Notes: generated by a model from the letters alone, not told the origin. A stretch of 64,000 nucleotides of DNA from Mesobacterium_A sp034670065 (GCA_034670065.1 JAXMOG010000001.1:124001-188000); one strand, 5' to 3'; positions 44,201 through 53,346 are shown, counted from the stretch's first letter. A program made the numbers and translations.

Positions 44201-46002
44201 ATTGTGCCGACCCCCATCTTGGCGCCTTGGGACGTCAGGGTCATTTTTAACGGCGACCCTTGGGTAGAGAAGTTAAAGAAATTCGAAAAGACCACATCAG
44301 CGCCCAAAACAACGCGATCTTGTTGCAGTGCAAGGCTGGAAAAGGTCACATCGTTCTGGCCCTGAACGCGATAGTCCTGACCCAGCGTATAGGCGGTGGG
44401 ACTGACCTCGCGAAATCCGGTGGCTGTCAGGGGGGTTAACGGCCCAGCATTGGCAAACTGTGCCATATCCAACTGGAAATCACCGGTGAACAATGGCTCT
44501 GAAATATTGGCGAACCCATCATATACCGCAGCCCCTTCTACCGTCAGGGTCGCGCCATTTTGTGTTACCGTACCGCCTTCGATCCGCAGTAACCGTGTGT
44601 TTGTTGTGCGGTTGGTAATGTAAAACCCGGTCGGATTGACAATTTGCTGCACGCCGGGCTGCCCGGCCACATCCACCCAAGCTGAACTGCCGGTTTCAAG
44701 TAAGATATCGCCGCTGTTTCCGGTGCCGCCGCTTGTGCCGCCCCCGGTGTCAGCTGGGTCAATCACAAGAACCGGCCTATTTGCGGCGTTTGTACTTTCA
44801 GAACTGGCGAAATACGTTTGATTGGCGGTGTTGGTCAGCGGGCGCAGTTGAATGCCGTCATTGGCCAAAGCTCCGCTTTTCCATTGGCGGTACACATCGG
44901 TGATATCAATATCGAACCAGCCCACGCCTTGCGCCGCGCCGATGTTGCGCACGAAATTGGCTTGGGTGGCGTTCTGGCTCCAGCTCATTCCTTCGGTCCA
45001 GTTGCCAGAGACGGTCCAGAGCGACATTTGAGGATAGGACCAGGGAGACACCGCCTGACGATCAACATACAGCCGCATCGTGACGGAATCGACGGCGTCC
45101 GGCATGGTGGATACGTCGAATTGCAACATGCTGTAGTAGTAGTCGCCCCAGCCCCCAACCAAGAGGTTTTCGGAATCTTGGGATGAGAAGACCGAAGTGA
45201 TGTAGCTGTCTTTTATGTCGTTTAGCTGGAACTGAACGGTGTTTGACGTTGTTGGCGGGGTGCCGCCTTGCCCGCCGCCGCCCTGCCCTGCACCTTGTCC
45301 GGCGCGCAGAACTGCTGCGCCTGATACGCCTTGCGGCAATCCCAAAGTGGCTAGCCCGGGGCCAAGTATGGTATTGCCCGGTTCCAGATTGTAGACCGTG
45401 TTACCAATGAATCCCAACAAGGTACCGGCATTTACGCCGTAGCCAGCCTCTGGTGCACCAACCAGGCCAAAAATGGCGTTAGACAACACAAATTGAGTAT
45501 CAGAAACCAGCTCGTTGCCTAAGGTGCTGGTCCCGAAGAAGGCCAGATTGTAACTGGTCGTTGAGACCACGTAATTGTTGTCGTCTGTAAACCAGATGTC
45601 CCCTGCCGATTGGGAACGTGTCAACAGCGCGTTGTTCGAGACTTGCCCTGTCGAAAGATCAAGACCGGCAATCACCGAATTGTTGGCGCTGCCAACCCGT
45701 GCGACACCGGACGACGAGATATCCAACGCGTTTGCGCCGGTCAGGGCCGACACGCCATAGTACAGATCGGTCGGGCTGCTCAGCGCACCTATGAGGGTGC
45801 TTTGTCCCGTTGCCGGGTCAATTTCATACAGTTGGCTGGAGGTGATTCCGTAAAACCGACCGTCTGGCGCAATGCCGATATCGGTCAGTTGCAGACCGGT
45901 GTTGGACATCAGCTGAAGCTGCCCCGTCCCGAAATCCCACGCGTAAATTGAACCGCTTATCGTCGACAGATAAATGCGGTCATCGCTTGCACTTACTGGC
46001 AT
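41281..46002 (-). CDS. Giant secreted multidomain protein: propeller-like N-terminus, DNRLRE, DUF4214 repeats and RTX tail
   Basis: 1573 residues. N-terminal ~240 residues show YVST/FYGIT-type repeated blades (IYLSTISGSIYAWDFGTGQ), like a beta-propeller. A DNRLRE-type module follows at ~255-420 (SMLQFDVSTMP, DIDITDVYRQWKSG). A long beta-rich middle (~430-1230) has no recognised domain. Four DUF4214-type half-repeats occupy ~1238-1468 (VFRLYQATLARAPDLAGHLGW, LLYNNVLNRPPDTAG and two further pairs). A short RTX motif (GRAGDDILFGG) and a ~60-residue tail starting FELWDT end the protein. No signal peptide; type I secretion likely. A poly-G Shine-Dalgarno-like run precedes ATG 46002. It shares its C-terminus with the next gene. 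Confidence 0.85.
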   Translation of the reverse strand: MPVSASDDRIYLSTISGSIYAWDFGTGQLQLMSNTGLQLTDIGIAPDGRFYGITSSQLYEIDPATGQSTLIGALSSPTDLYYGVSALTGANALDISSSGVARVGSANNSVIAGLDLSTGQVSNNALLTRSQSAGDIWFTDDNNYVVSTTSYNLAFFGTSTLGNELVSDTQFVLSNAIFGLVGAPEAGYGVNAGTLLGFIGNTVYNLEPGNTILGPGLATLGLPQGVSGAAVLRAGQGAGQGGGGQGGTPPTTSNTVQFQLNDIKDSYITSVFSSQDSENLLVGGWGDYYYSMLQFDVSTMPDAVDSVTMRLYVDRQAVSPWSYPQMSLWTVSGNWTEGMSWSQNATQANFVRNIGAAQGVGWFDIDITDVYRQWKSGALANDGIQLRPLTNTANQTYFASSESTNAANRPVLVIDPADTGGGTSGGTGNSGDILLETGSSAWVDVAGQPGVQQIVNPTGFYITNRTTNTRLLRIEGGTVTQNGATLTVEGAAVYDGFANISEPLFTGDFQLDMAQFANAGPLTPLTATGFREVSPTAYTLGQDYRVQGQNDVTFSSLALQQDRVVLGADVVFSNFFNFSTQGSPLKMTLTSQGAKMGVGTIGGVPLAFPTTTFALPISGMNVGLTFTEFGFLNDTVSETSYLFGKGDLSWSMNGYDWTFNFDLSSTPDATTGLLAPTENYIRYSQTTGLDVVGTFTLSQTESPLLRSLGHLFSEPAAGLTGFTLSVDTVQNAHSISGGFNLPGLGVTLNLGASFQWDPLSIYAFQIGFDGADVPILGSPIFLNGGTLSVGQSTPTGPFSISGQARASFGPSSSALLRGTLDGSFSEDGIGAAVSVSAKARYILDGATVDALQNGQSTSNPLVSAMQTFLGVNLNGLLDWDFATVNGSLDWRTPAQGLDISADISLLGGILTGQADFVLDFNNSWSFQTTVAATMPNIGAMQLFRGASVDANVYVTYSDDGNAANDKVMVWTDLNLPFPVPAALSFGFSNAFGFYFALDGSYGWLGSSEIALIGSWQLDPSMPWAIMTAHWDNASTNTQLVVITPDGQRLTEADIAARSDISIVDSLSSPNSRSVAVQTPATGIWDIEVASSDTLGNVTYEANQGAPQADISIGAVSFDPITKQATVDVTTTGATAATDVRLFVDSDAQGANGAEITTSSLDLSSGSARYTWDFSGATPGLFYVYGVADHPGAPVDIAYSTGQVEVIAYSGDNEVYGTAAAETLLADAADQSFDAVAAQVFRLYQATLARAPDLAGHLGWTNNLLGGADINTVVDGFINSAEFTARYGGTQNREFVTLLYNNVLNRPPDTAGLDGWAGHLDAGTRSRAEIVRGFSDSGEFQITTAADVLPYTRAGYQAGYSDDVFRLYRATLDREPDATGFGHWTAQLAQGTAFAQVVSGFIGSPEFQAVYGNLDNESFVQLLYLNVLNRSGDQAGITGWLSQLDQGRSRADIVAGFSQSQEFTFGQEPLLRAWMRDQTIDDYLDGRAGDDILFGGAMPDMFKFSASDSGNDRLADFELWDTLILQGFGFADAQTALNGFTQDGTDAVLTHAAGEIRLLDVQASDLDADNILLL

Positions 46003-46139
46003 TCGAATTCCCCCCCCTCACACCCTAGAAGAAACATAAGTTTTGGAACAAACATAAAATTTGGCCGGACTGTTTCGGTGCGGTGAACATTCCTGTGCAA
46101 AATTCATGACTGTTCGCAGTTTGGAGCGAGAAAGCGGTG

Positions 46140-48896
46140 TTACGTTAAAATGAATTCGTCGGCGCTCAGGTCACTCAGTGGGGTATTCAATAGGCGGATT
46201 TCGCCGTTGTCATAGGTCAGAACGCTGTCTGTCTCGTCTTGGACGAATGCATCGCGTGCTTGGGTCGTATCGGCAAAGGCGAAGCCTTCCAGCACGATCG
46301 TATCCCAGAGCTCAAACCCTGCGACAGTGTCTTGGCCGCCATCCGAGAAGTTGAAGCGGAACGTATCTGCGCCCTGCCCGCCAAACAAAACATCGTCTCC
46401 GGCGCCGCCATTCAGGTCATCGTCAACTGCGCTGGCTTCCATCCATGCTTCATATTGGGGTGTTGTGGCTTGTTGAAACTCAGAACTTTGGGAAAAGCCG
46501 ATCACAACGGATTCGCGGGTGGTGCCTGTTGCCATGTTGGCTTGCCACCCCGCCAACCCTGCATCATCGGGTGTTCGGTTCAAGACGTTTTGGTACAGCA
46601 GTGTCAAGAATTCCGTGTTGTCCAGCGCTCCGTACAGCGCCTGAAACTCTGACGAGGCAACAAAGCCCTGAACGACGGTGTTCAAGGACTGGCCATTTGC
46701 CAACTGGCTTGTCCACGCTTCAAAGCCGGGCACATCGGGCTGACGTCCTAAGGTGGCTTGATAGACGCGATATACATCGTCGCCCCAAGCAGCCTGATAG
46801 GCGGCACGGCTGAATTCCAAAGACTGTGTGGCCGTGTTGTTTTGAAATTCGGGGCTTTCGGAAAATCCTACGACCACCTCTTCCCGCGTACGGATGCCGC
46901 TGTCCAGTTGCCGGGTCCACGCTGCCGACCCGGCGGCATCCGCGGCGCGATTCAAGACGTTCTGGTACAGCAGGTCTACAAATTCTGTGTTGCTTGTGTT
47001 GCTGTAGCTGGCTTGAAACTCTGCCGAGTTGACAAAGCCCGCAGCGATCTGGTTCAGCGCGGCGCCGCCCGTCAACTGGCCGGTCCAGCCCAGATGCCCG
47101 GTCTGATCTGGCAGGCGGTTTAAAGTTGCCTGGTACAGGCGCAGAATGCTGGCACTGCCAGCGTCAAATGTGGTGTCCTGTGCCTCGGCCTTTAGGATGT
47201 CATTGCCTTCATTGCCGCTTAAGGTGTCATGCCCGCCGCCGCCCAATAAGGTGTCATTGCCGGTCTGACCTTGCACATCATCATTACCCAGACCGGCCTG
47301 TACCATGTCATTCCCTGCGCCTGCCAGCGCCACATCATTGCCAGCGCCCAGATCAACCGTATCGTCACCGGCCTGTGCCATGACGATGTCATTGCCGCCG
47401 CCGGTTGAGATGCTGTCCGCCTGAGCACTGGTGACGATTGTGCTGCTGGAATTGGCAGGTGTGATCGTTTGCGCCGATGTTGCGGGGGTGTTGAAGGCAT
47501 TGAATGCGGCGGTGGCTGTAGCTGGATCGAATCCTGGAATTTGAAAGCTGGGCGCAGGGCTAAAGCCTGCCAAAATCGAGCTAGCGCCATCCAGTAACGC
47601 TTTGTTTTCTATCTCGCGGCAATCCATTGTCGCGATATGCGTTTCGAGCGCCGTAAGACCCTGTTCAATTTCTGTCCTATAGGTCTGAAGCTCTGCTAAA
47701 GTCGCGCTTTGCTGATCCACAAAAGACCGAATGCTGGCCGCTGCCGCTTGGGCGCTGGCATAGTCCCCGGACACCGAATTGTAGGTTTGTTGAGCGCTAA
47801 AGAAAAACAAATCGACGTATTTGTCGATCTTGTCCATTGCTGACACCCATTTGGCATAAGACCCAACGACGGCGTTCAGCAGGTTGACCGCCAATCCTGC
47901 TGCGGCTGTTTGGCCACCGGATTGAAAATAGTCCCGCACAGCAGTTGCGCTGCCGATAAATGCAGCCCCAACGGGCGTAAAGGCCGAAACAATTGTCGCG
48001 AACGTATCCGCAGCCCATTGATACCACATCATGGCACTGAAGGCGACGGAGGAGTAATTCACCGAATCCATGGAGGCGATGAGTTGTCGGGTTCCAGCTA
48101 TCTCGGCATCCACCTGCGCCAAGTGCGATGATACAACGGATATCGCCTGTCTGTGGGTTTGGAAGTTCAGAATATCCGCACATGGCGGGATATTGATTTG
48201 GACCGTGCCTGTATCTGTGTAGTCGTTTGAATCCCGCAGAGTGTAGTCAAAAGACAGAGTCTCGGGCATCATAGTTGCCCAATTCACCATCACATCGCCA
48301 TTCTGTGCGACCGAAATTTGATATTCGGCGGTTGTGATCGTGTCGGGGTCCACCACCAACGTCGGGTCATTTGCTGGCTGATCATTGCCCAGGACATTCA
48401 TGAACACCTGGCCCACCTGATAGGTCGGTGCGGTATACGTATCGTCTATGGCCACGGGGCCCGGGGCATTCACCTGAATCCACGCGTAGTCAACAATACC
48501 TCGCTCCATAGTCTGACCGACACTTGGCAGCGTTACGGGTTCATAAGGGCCGTAGGAGATCAAAGCGCCAGTCTGATCCACCATATCGGGCCGTAGTTCT
48601 GTCGTGCTTTCTACAATGCGGGCATTCACAAGCATGGCGTATGAGCCACCGTGATCAACCCAATTTCCAAAACCGTCCTGAACAAAACCGCACCCTGACC
48701 CCGGCGCCGGGGTGGTTTGGTTCCAAAATGTTGTGTTGGTGGTCAGAACGCTCCCGGTCCAAAAATACCCATTGAGCGAACGCAGGGGGACATCATTGAA
48801 TGTCAGAACTTCTGACGGCAATTGGCTGCCCCGTTCACTACACGGGACAAAGCGCGCAGACGGCGTGAAATCAACCTTGACGTAGTATGTTGGCAT
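46140..48896 (-). CDS. Secreted protein with Ig-like, helical, RTX and DUF4214 domains
   Basis: 918 residues from ATG 48896 (preceded by GGGGGGATTGC). An Ig/cadherin-like module lies at ~148-236. A long helical region follows at ~245-430, with hydrophobic stretches (AADTFATIVSAFTPVGAAFIG, AGLAVNLLNAVVG). RTX repeats are at ~495-570 (GGGNDIVMAQAGDDTVDLG). DUF4214 pairs are at ~580-690 and ~705-810. A second RTX motif at ~828-845 and a FELWDT-type tail at 861-918 complete it. The tail matches the neighbouring 1573-residue protein at about 33 of 58 positions, so the pair is paralogous at the C-terminus. Likely exported by type I secretion and folded by calcium outside the cell. Function unknown. 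Confidence 0.85.
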   Translation of the reverse strand: MPTYYVKVDFTPSARFVPCSERGSQLPSEVLTFNDVPLRSLNGYFWTGSVLTTNTTFWNQTTPAPGSGCGFVQDGFGNWVDHGGSYAMLVNARIVESTTELRPDMVDQTGALISYGPYEPVTLPSVGQTMERGIVDYAWIQVNAPGPVAIDDTYTAPTYQVGQVFMNVLGNDQPANDPTLVVDPDTITTAEYQISVAQNGDVMVNWATMMPETLSFDYTLRDSNDYTDTGTVQINIPPCADILNFQTHRQAISVVSSHLAQVDAEIAGTRQLIASMDSVNYSSVAFSAMMWYQWAADTFATIVSAFTPVGAAFIGSATAVRDYFQSGGQTAAAGLAVNLLNAVVGSYAKWVSAMDKIDKYVDLFFFSAQQTYNSVSGDYASAQAAAASIRSFVDQQSATLAELQTYRTEIEQGLTALETHIATMDCREIENKALLDGASSILAGFSPAPSFQIPGFDPATATAAFNAFNTPATSAQTITPANSSSTIVTSAQADSISTGGGNDIVMAQAGDDTVDLGAGNDVALAGAGNDMVQAGLGNDDVQGQTGNDTLLGGGGHDTLSGNEGNDILKAEAQDTTFDAGSASILRLYQATLNRLPDQTGHLGWTGQLTGGAALNQIAAGFVNSAEFQASYSNTSNTEFVDLLYQNVLNRAADAAGSAAWTRQLDSGIRTREEVVVGFSESPEFQNNTATQSLEFSRAAYQAAWGDDVYRVYQATLGRQPDVPGFEAWTSQLANGQSLNTVVQGFVASSEFQALYGALDNTEFLTLLYQNVLNRTPDDAGLAGWQANMATGTTRESVVIGFSQSSEFQQATTPQYEAWMEASAVDDDLNGGAGDDVLFGGQGADTFRFNFSDGGQDTVAGFELWDTIVLEGFAFADTTQARDAFVQDETDSVLTYDNGEIRLLNTPLSDLSADEFILT

Positions 48897-49178
48897 GCAA
48901 TCCCCCCGGTACACGCCCAGGAACATAGCACAATCCTGTCAATTCGTTTTGTTTTCCTTACAAATAACCAACGACCGTTTCTGCACCAGTCCAATTTGGC
49001 TACGGCACAGGCGCACCCTTTGCACGGTTTCTATTCCTGAGTGTTGTGCGTTCGACAGTGCCGCCTGCGTATTCATGTTGCGGCGGCTGCGATAGGCTTC
49101 TGGTGAGTGAACGCAGTATGTTCCGCACAGGTGCGGGGCACGCACGTGTCTGACAATAGCCTGCGAAACCCGGCGACG

Positions 49179-50564
49179 TTACCTTGCGCCGCCGCCGTCG
49201 CGGACCCAGCCGAAATAGTCGTGGCTGCCCATCTGCCCGCCCTTCAGCGCCAGTTCCAATCCATCCATTGGGCCATCGGCATGGGCCTTGAAGATGGCGG
49301 CGCCTGGAATTGTAGGGGCCAACGCGGATAGTGCAAAAATCCCCAACTGTCGGGTGGCGTGGCCTGACGTATCCCCGCCCGATACGACCGCGCGCCGTGC
49401 GCCGCTTCGTTCCAGAATGCGGTGCAGGGTGCGGCCCAGGGCTTCGCCGATCATCTGATTGGCAGAAGGCATATCATGGGCAGAAGCTGTGACCGCACGT
49501 TTGAAACGGTCTACTGCCGGATCATCTGGGCCTTCGGCGGTGTGGATCAGCGGGTCCTGACCACGGGTCAAGGCTTCCAATGCCGTGTGAACAGCGCGTT
49601 CGATTTCACGTTCTACGGAGCTTGGACCATTGCAAGCGTTGGCGGCATCGAACTCGATGCTGGCGAACCCGTTTTCCTTGGACCAAGCGATTTGATCCGC
49701 TGTGGTTGGGGAGACAGAGCCAGAGACGGCCACCATTTTTTCGGAACGTCCAATGCTGGCGGGCGCGTCGCGAGGTGACAGCAGACCACTGTCTTGCCAA
49801 TGGCGGACCAGCGCGTATTCAACGCCTTGCGAACCTATGACAAATGGGCTTTTGCCACGCGAATCCCAGATCAATCGCCCTGCTGCGGATTCGGAGGCTG
49901 CATCAGCACTGTCTATCGTAAAGGTTGCGATTCTGTTAGGCTCCACAGGTACCGCGGGTGTTCGCGCCCCTGCCCCAGTCGCCAAATCCTCTAACGATAC
50001 ACAGCTGAAATCTAACCGGTCGGATTGTTTGGCGATGTGTTTGGCAACGTCGGATTCATCCATTGGCGTTACAGGATGGCGCGCCATTACAGGGTGCCGA
50101 TCAAGGCGATACACGGCGTCTCCCATCCCTGCGAACAGGTGACCAAAGCACTGGTACCGGCGCATTTGCGGCGCGCCGATCAACACGGGTACGACGGTGG
50201 ATGAGAACAGATCAGCGCCAATTTCGATTGCGCGACCGATTGAACCGATTTCTGGCGAAGAGTCCAATGTAGAGCAAACTTTATAGTGCAATATCTGAGG
50301 TTTGAGTGCCTTAAGATGACCAAATGCGCCCGGCAGCTCGGCGTCCATTCCAGCTGGTGACAGTGCACGTGCCGTTGATGCAATGCCAATGCCTTTCAGG
50401 TCAGGAAAGAGCGCCAATTGCGCATCCGTCGGAGGCTGAAGAAACAGTATCGAAGGAAGCCCGGCAAAGGTTAACACCTCCATCACGGCAGAGGCGCCTG
50501 TGAAGTCGTCGCCGTACCAGGCCACCAATGGGCCATTAGGTAGGTTGAAGCCTGTGTCCTGCAT
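49179..50564 (-). CDS. DUF1537-family sugar-acid kinase, likely 3-oxo-isoapionate kinase (OiaK-like)
   Basis: 461 residues. N-terminal YGDDFTGASAVMEVL (residues 17-31) and C-terminal VVSGGDTSGHATRQLG are the signatures of the DUF1537 four-carbon-acid kinase family, which phosphorylates acids such as threonate, erythronate, 3-oxo-tetronate and 3-oxo-isoapionate. The start at 50564 is chosen for GAGGGATCTACC before it. It is divergent from the ApnO-like reductase and lies in an island with a RuBisCO-like protein, the gene set expected for 3-oxo-isoapionate, so OiaK activity is favoured over threonate kinase; family plus context only. Confidence 0.8.
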   Translation of the reverse strand: MQDTGFNLPNGPLVAWYGDDFTGASAVMEVLTFAGLPSILFLQPPTDAQLALFPDLKGIGIASTARALSPAGMDAELPGAFGHLKALKPQILHYKVCSTLDSSPEIGSIGRAIEIGADLFSSTVVPVLIGAPQMRRYQCFGHLFAGMGDAVYRLDRHPVMARHPVTPMDESDVAKHIAKQSDRLDFSCVSLEDLATGAGARTPAVPVEPNRIATFTIDSADAASESAAGRLIWDSRGKSPFVIGSQGVEYALVRHWQDSGLLSPRDAPASIGRSEKMVAVSGSVSPTTADQIAWSKENGFASIEFDAANACNGPSSVEREIERAVHTALEALTRGQDPLIHTAEGPDDPAVDRFKRAVTASAHDMPSANQMIGEALGRTLHRILERSGARRAVVSGGDTSGHATRQLGIFALSALAPTIPGAAIFKAHADGPMDGLELALKGGQMGSHDYFGWVRDGGGAR

Positions 50565-50617
50565 GGTAGATCCCTCGATCACAACTTTTCGATTGACTTA
50601 TTTGTCATCTTTGTACC

Positions 50618-50637
50618 TTATTATACCAGTTGTCAAT
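50618..50637. promoter_or_regulatory. Candidate regulator site in the oiaK-like/apnO-like gap
   Basis: TTATTATACCAGTTGTCAAT (20 bp) matches the element at 63216-63235 at 16 of 20 positions, both containing ATACCAGTT. It sits between the divergent kinase and reductase genes, 42 bp before the reductase start. TGGTAT on the reverse strand is the half-site type used by several FadR-group GntR regulators. The regulator is plausibly the GntR protein encoded at the right edge. Confidence 0.45.
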
Positions 50638-50678
50638 TTATTCCCACATTCAAAGTGGGCCCGATGGGAGAAGAATAC

Positions 50679-51509
50679 ATGACGAAGCTTGCTTTGTTTG
50701 GCGCCGGCGGAAAAATGGGAATGCGTCTTGGCGCAAACCTGGCGAAGTCGTCCGAATTTGAGACCATGCATGTAGAGGTATCAGAGGAAGGTCGCGCCCG
50801 AGTTCGCGAAGCATATGGTGTGGATTGTGTTGATGTTGATGTCGCGCTGAACGGTGCGGATGTCATTGTTTTGGCAGTTCCAGACACCGTGATTGGTAAG
50901 GTTTCGCATGGCATTATCGGCAAGGTAAAATCCGGGGCGATGGTTTTTATTCTGGACGGCGCAGCGCCGTTTGCGGGCCATCTGCCCGAGCGTGAAGATA
51001 TTACCTATTTCGTGTCTCACCCCTGCCACCCGCCGATCTGGAATGATGAAACCGATATGGACGCCAAGCGCGATTACTTTGGTGGCATCGCGGCCGAGCA
51101 AGGTATCGTGAACGTTCTGGTTCAGGGCCCCGAGGAAGACTATGCCATTGGCGAGCGTGTAGGTCGTGTGATCTATGCCCCTGTTGCACGGTCCCACCGG
51201 GTGACGTTGAAGCAATTCGCGTTGTTGGAGCCGGGCCTGTCAGAAACCGTGAACGGGTCTTTGATGAAGGTGCTGCGTATGGCGATGGACGAAGTCGTCA
51301 AGAAAGGCGTGCCCTATGATTGTGCCCGTGACTTCTTGCTGGGTCACATGAACATCATGGGTGCGGTTATGTTTGATCAGCATCAGGGTGTCTTTTCCGA
51401 CGCTGCCAACAAAGCCATCGAATTCGGAATTCCGGTTCTGATGAAGGACGATTGGCTGCGTTGCTTTGATGACGATGAAATCGCAGCCAGCGTTGATCGG
51501 ATCACATGA
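50679..51509 (+). CDS. NAD(P)-dependent reductase, likely D-apionate oxidoisomerase (ApnO-like)
   Basis: 276 residues. Rossmann start MTKLALFGAGGKMGMRLG (G8, G10, G11), second domain with SHPCHPPIWNDE, then a helical C-terminal domain (EPGLSETVNGSLMKVLRMAMDEVVKKG) of the phosphogluconate-dehydrogenase-C type. Such proteins include the D-apionate oxidoisomerase, which turns D-apionate into 3-oxo-isoapionate. The start at 50679 follows GGGAGAAG. Divergence from the DUF1537 kinase supports this reading; alternative substrates among branched or straight sugar acids cannot be excluded. Confidence 0.75.
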   Translation: MTKLALFGAGGKMGMRLGANLAKSSEFETMHVEVSEEGRARVREAYGVDCVDVDVALNGADVIVLAVPDTVIGKVSHGIIGKVKSGAMVFILDGAAPFAGHLPEREDITYFVSHPCHPPIWNDETDMDAKRDYFGGIAAEQGIVNVLVQGPEEDYAIGERVGRVIYAPVARSHRVTLKQFALLEPGLSETVNGSLMKVLRMAMDEVVKKGVPYDCARDFLLGHMNIMGAVMFDQHQGVFSDAANKAIEFGIPVLMKDDWLRCFDDDEIAASVDRIT

Positions 51510-51929
51510 TCTGAAAATCTGCGATTTCGGGCGGATACCCGACCGCAGAAGCGATTTGGAATGGTGTGACCGTCGTGTTCTGGATGCGACGGTCATTGCC
51601 TGCTACGCGTGCTAATGCGCTGATGGTGCAAGATTTTGTTCAGGCAGGATGTCTTGGGTGACGTGGCCATTTGGTCTCATCACGACGGGACATATATTTA
51701 TTGGGCTGACTGCGCGCAAATTGCCTTATAACTGTGCGAAGAACTGCAGATATTTAATGAATACGTTGTCATTGCCTGCTTGAACTATGGCCCCTGCGTG
51801 TCTGATCGCTAAACTGGGGCAGAAAGTGTTGCTTTTCCTTAGGGGCTTGATGCAGTAGCGAAGGTTAACCCTTTTCCCGCCCTTCATTTTTCCTGATTGG
51901 GCGGTTTTCTTTAGAGAAATGGAATTCCC
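51510..51929. other. 420-bp gap before the bisphosphatase gene
   Basis: No supported gene. No clear terminator is seen after the reductase. The last ~150 bp should hold the promoter of fbp. Nothing else recognised. Confidence 0.5.
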
Positions 51930-52943
51930 GTGACCGAACACCAAATGACTTTCCGGCAGTTTCTTCTGAAAGAGCGCCGCGAGACCGGAATATCGAAAGA
52001 TCTTATTTTCCTGCTCGAAGACGTTGCCACCTCCTGTCGGATCATTTCGACCCATATTCGCGGCGGTGCGTTTTCGGACAGTCTGGGCGCCACTGACAAC
52101 ACCAATGTGCAGGGCGAGACACAAAAGCAGTTGGACGTTATCGCGAACGACGAATTTGTGCGCCATTGCTCTAACTGTGGCCGTGTGGCTGCCTTGGTGT
52201 CTGAAGAGGTGGATGAGGTGTATTGGCTGAAGGACAAGCCAATGCCCGGTGATTACATCGTCTATTTTGACCCGCTGGACGGGTCTTCCAATCTGGACGT
52301 CAACCTGTCGGTCGGGTCGATCTTTTCGGTTGTCGAAACGAAAGACGCGCTTGATCCCACCGATGATGCCGCGGTTCTGCGACCTGGCCACGAACAGATT
52401 TGTTCTGGCTATGCGCTTTATGGTCCATCAACTGCGCTGGTTATCACCACGGGTCGCGGCGTGAACGGGTTTACCCACCAGTTGGGCACGGGCGAGTTCC
52501 GTTTGACGTATCGCGATATGAAAATCCCAGTCGATACCCGCGAGTTTGCGATCAACGCATCACGCTATCGGTATTGGGACGCCCCGGTGCAGCTGTATTT
52601 CGATGAATGCCTGGCCGGTGAAAACGGTCCACGTCGCGCCTATTTCAACATGCGCTGGACGGCCTCGATGGTGGCGGAGGTACATCGCATTCTCACCCGT
52701 GGCGGTGTGTTCTTGTACCCAACCGACAGCGGAAACCGCGATCAGGGCGGCAAGCTGCGCCTGATGTACGAAGCAAACCCAATGGGAATGCTGGTTGAGC
52801 AGGCCGGTGGCGCTGCCTCAACCGGGTATGAGCGGATCATGGATGTAACGCCCATTTCGCACCACCAGCGTGTCGCGGTGATCTTGGGGTCCAAAAACGA
52901 AGTGGAATACATCGAGAGTTTCCACGCAGACCAATCGGAATAG
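51930..52943 (+). CDS. fbp: Class I fructose-1,6-bisphosphatase
   Basis: 337 residues. It removes the C1 phosphate of fructose-1,6-bisphosphate (and possibly sedoheptulose-1,7-bisphosphate). Metal- and phosphate-binding VYWLKDKPMPGDYIVYFDPLDGSSNLDVN is unmistakable; YMRYWTASMVAEVHRIL-like NMRWTASMVAEVHR, and LRLMYEANPMGMLVEQAGG are also present. The start could be the GTG at 51930 or the ATG at 51945. It neighbours the sugar-acid and pentose-phosphate genes and may regenerate hexose phosphate from the island's products. Terminator follows. Confidence 0.95.
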   Translation: MTEHQMTFRQFLLKERRETGISKDLIFLLEDVATSCRIISTHIRGGAFSDSLGATDNTNVQGETQKQLDVIANDEFVRHCSNCGRVAALVSEEVDEVYWLKDKPMPGDYIVYFDPLDGSSNLDVNLSVGSIFSVVETKDALDPTDDAAVLRPGHEQICSGYALYGPSTALVITTGRGVNGFTHQLGTGEFRLTYRDMKIPVDTREFAINASRYRYWDAPVQLYFDECLAGENGPRRAYFNMRWTASMVAEVHRILTRGGVFLYPTDSGNRDQGGKLRLMYEANPMGMLVEQAGGAASTGYERIMDVTPISHHQRVAVILGSKNEVEYIESFHADQSE

Positions 52944-52978
52944 CCGCTTCGCGCGACGATCCGTATGAAAGCTTTGGG

Positions 52979-53016
52979 AACGCCGACATGCAGAAATGCT
53001 GTCGGCGTTTCTGTTT
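52979..53016 (+). terminator. Rho-independent terminator after fbp
   Basis: A 10-bp stem AACGCCGACA (52979-52988) with TGTCGGCGTT (53000-53009), extended by GC/GC inside a short loop, and a T-rich tail TCTGTTT. Confidence 0.88.
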
Positions 53017-53058
53017 GTGGGGTGGGTGTGGTTTGTGCCGCCGACCAAGGTTTTGTGG

Positions 53059-53346
53059 CTAGATTGCGTTGCGACGTACCCAACGTACCAGTGCCAGGAT
53101 CACCAATCCGATCGGCACCCAAATAAAGGCATAGACGACGTAAATCCCCAATGCCCAAAGTGGATGGAGAAAACCGCCAATATCAACTCCAAGCAGTACG
53201 CATTCCTTCGGCCCTTGGGCGGATATCGTGCAGCCATACAGGCTGGCGGCCGTCGCAACAACAAATCCCAAAATGCAAAAAATAGCGGGCCAAAGAACGA
53301 TCTCTATTGATAGAAATGCCGGTATTTCAGTGTTTTCGCGCGTCAT
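53059..53346 (-). CDS. Small membrane protein (95 aa)
   Basis: 95 residues with two hydrophobic stretches, ~residues 13-36 (SIEIVLWPAIFCILGFVVATAA) and ~62-86 (LWALGIYVVYAFIWVPIGLVIL), joined by a polar loop with two cysteines (YGCTISAQGPKECVL), and a basic end WVRRNAI. No family is recognised. It lies between the fbp terminator and the divergent lipoprotein. Coherent topology but no clear RBS or operon partner. Confidence 0.55.
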   Translation of the reverse strand: MTRENTEIPAFLSIEIVLWPAIFCILGFVVATAASLYGCTISAQGPKECVLLGVDIGGFLHPLWALGIYVVYAFIWVPIGLVILALVRWVRRNAI

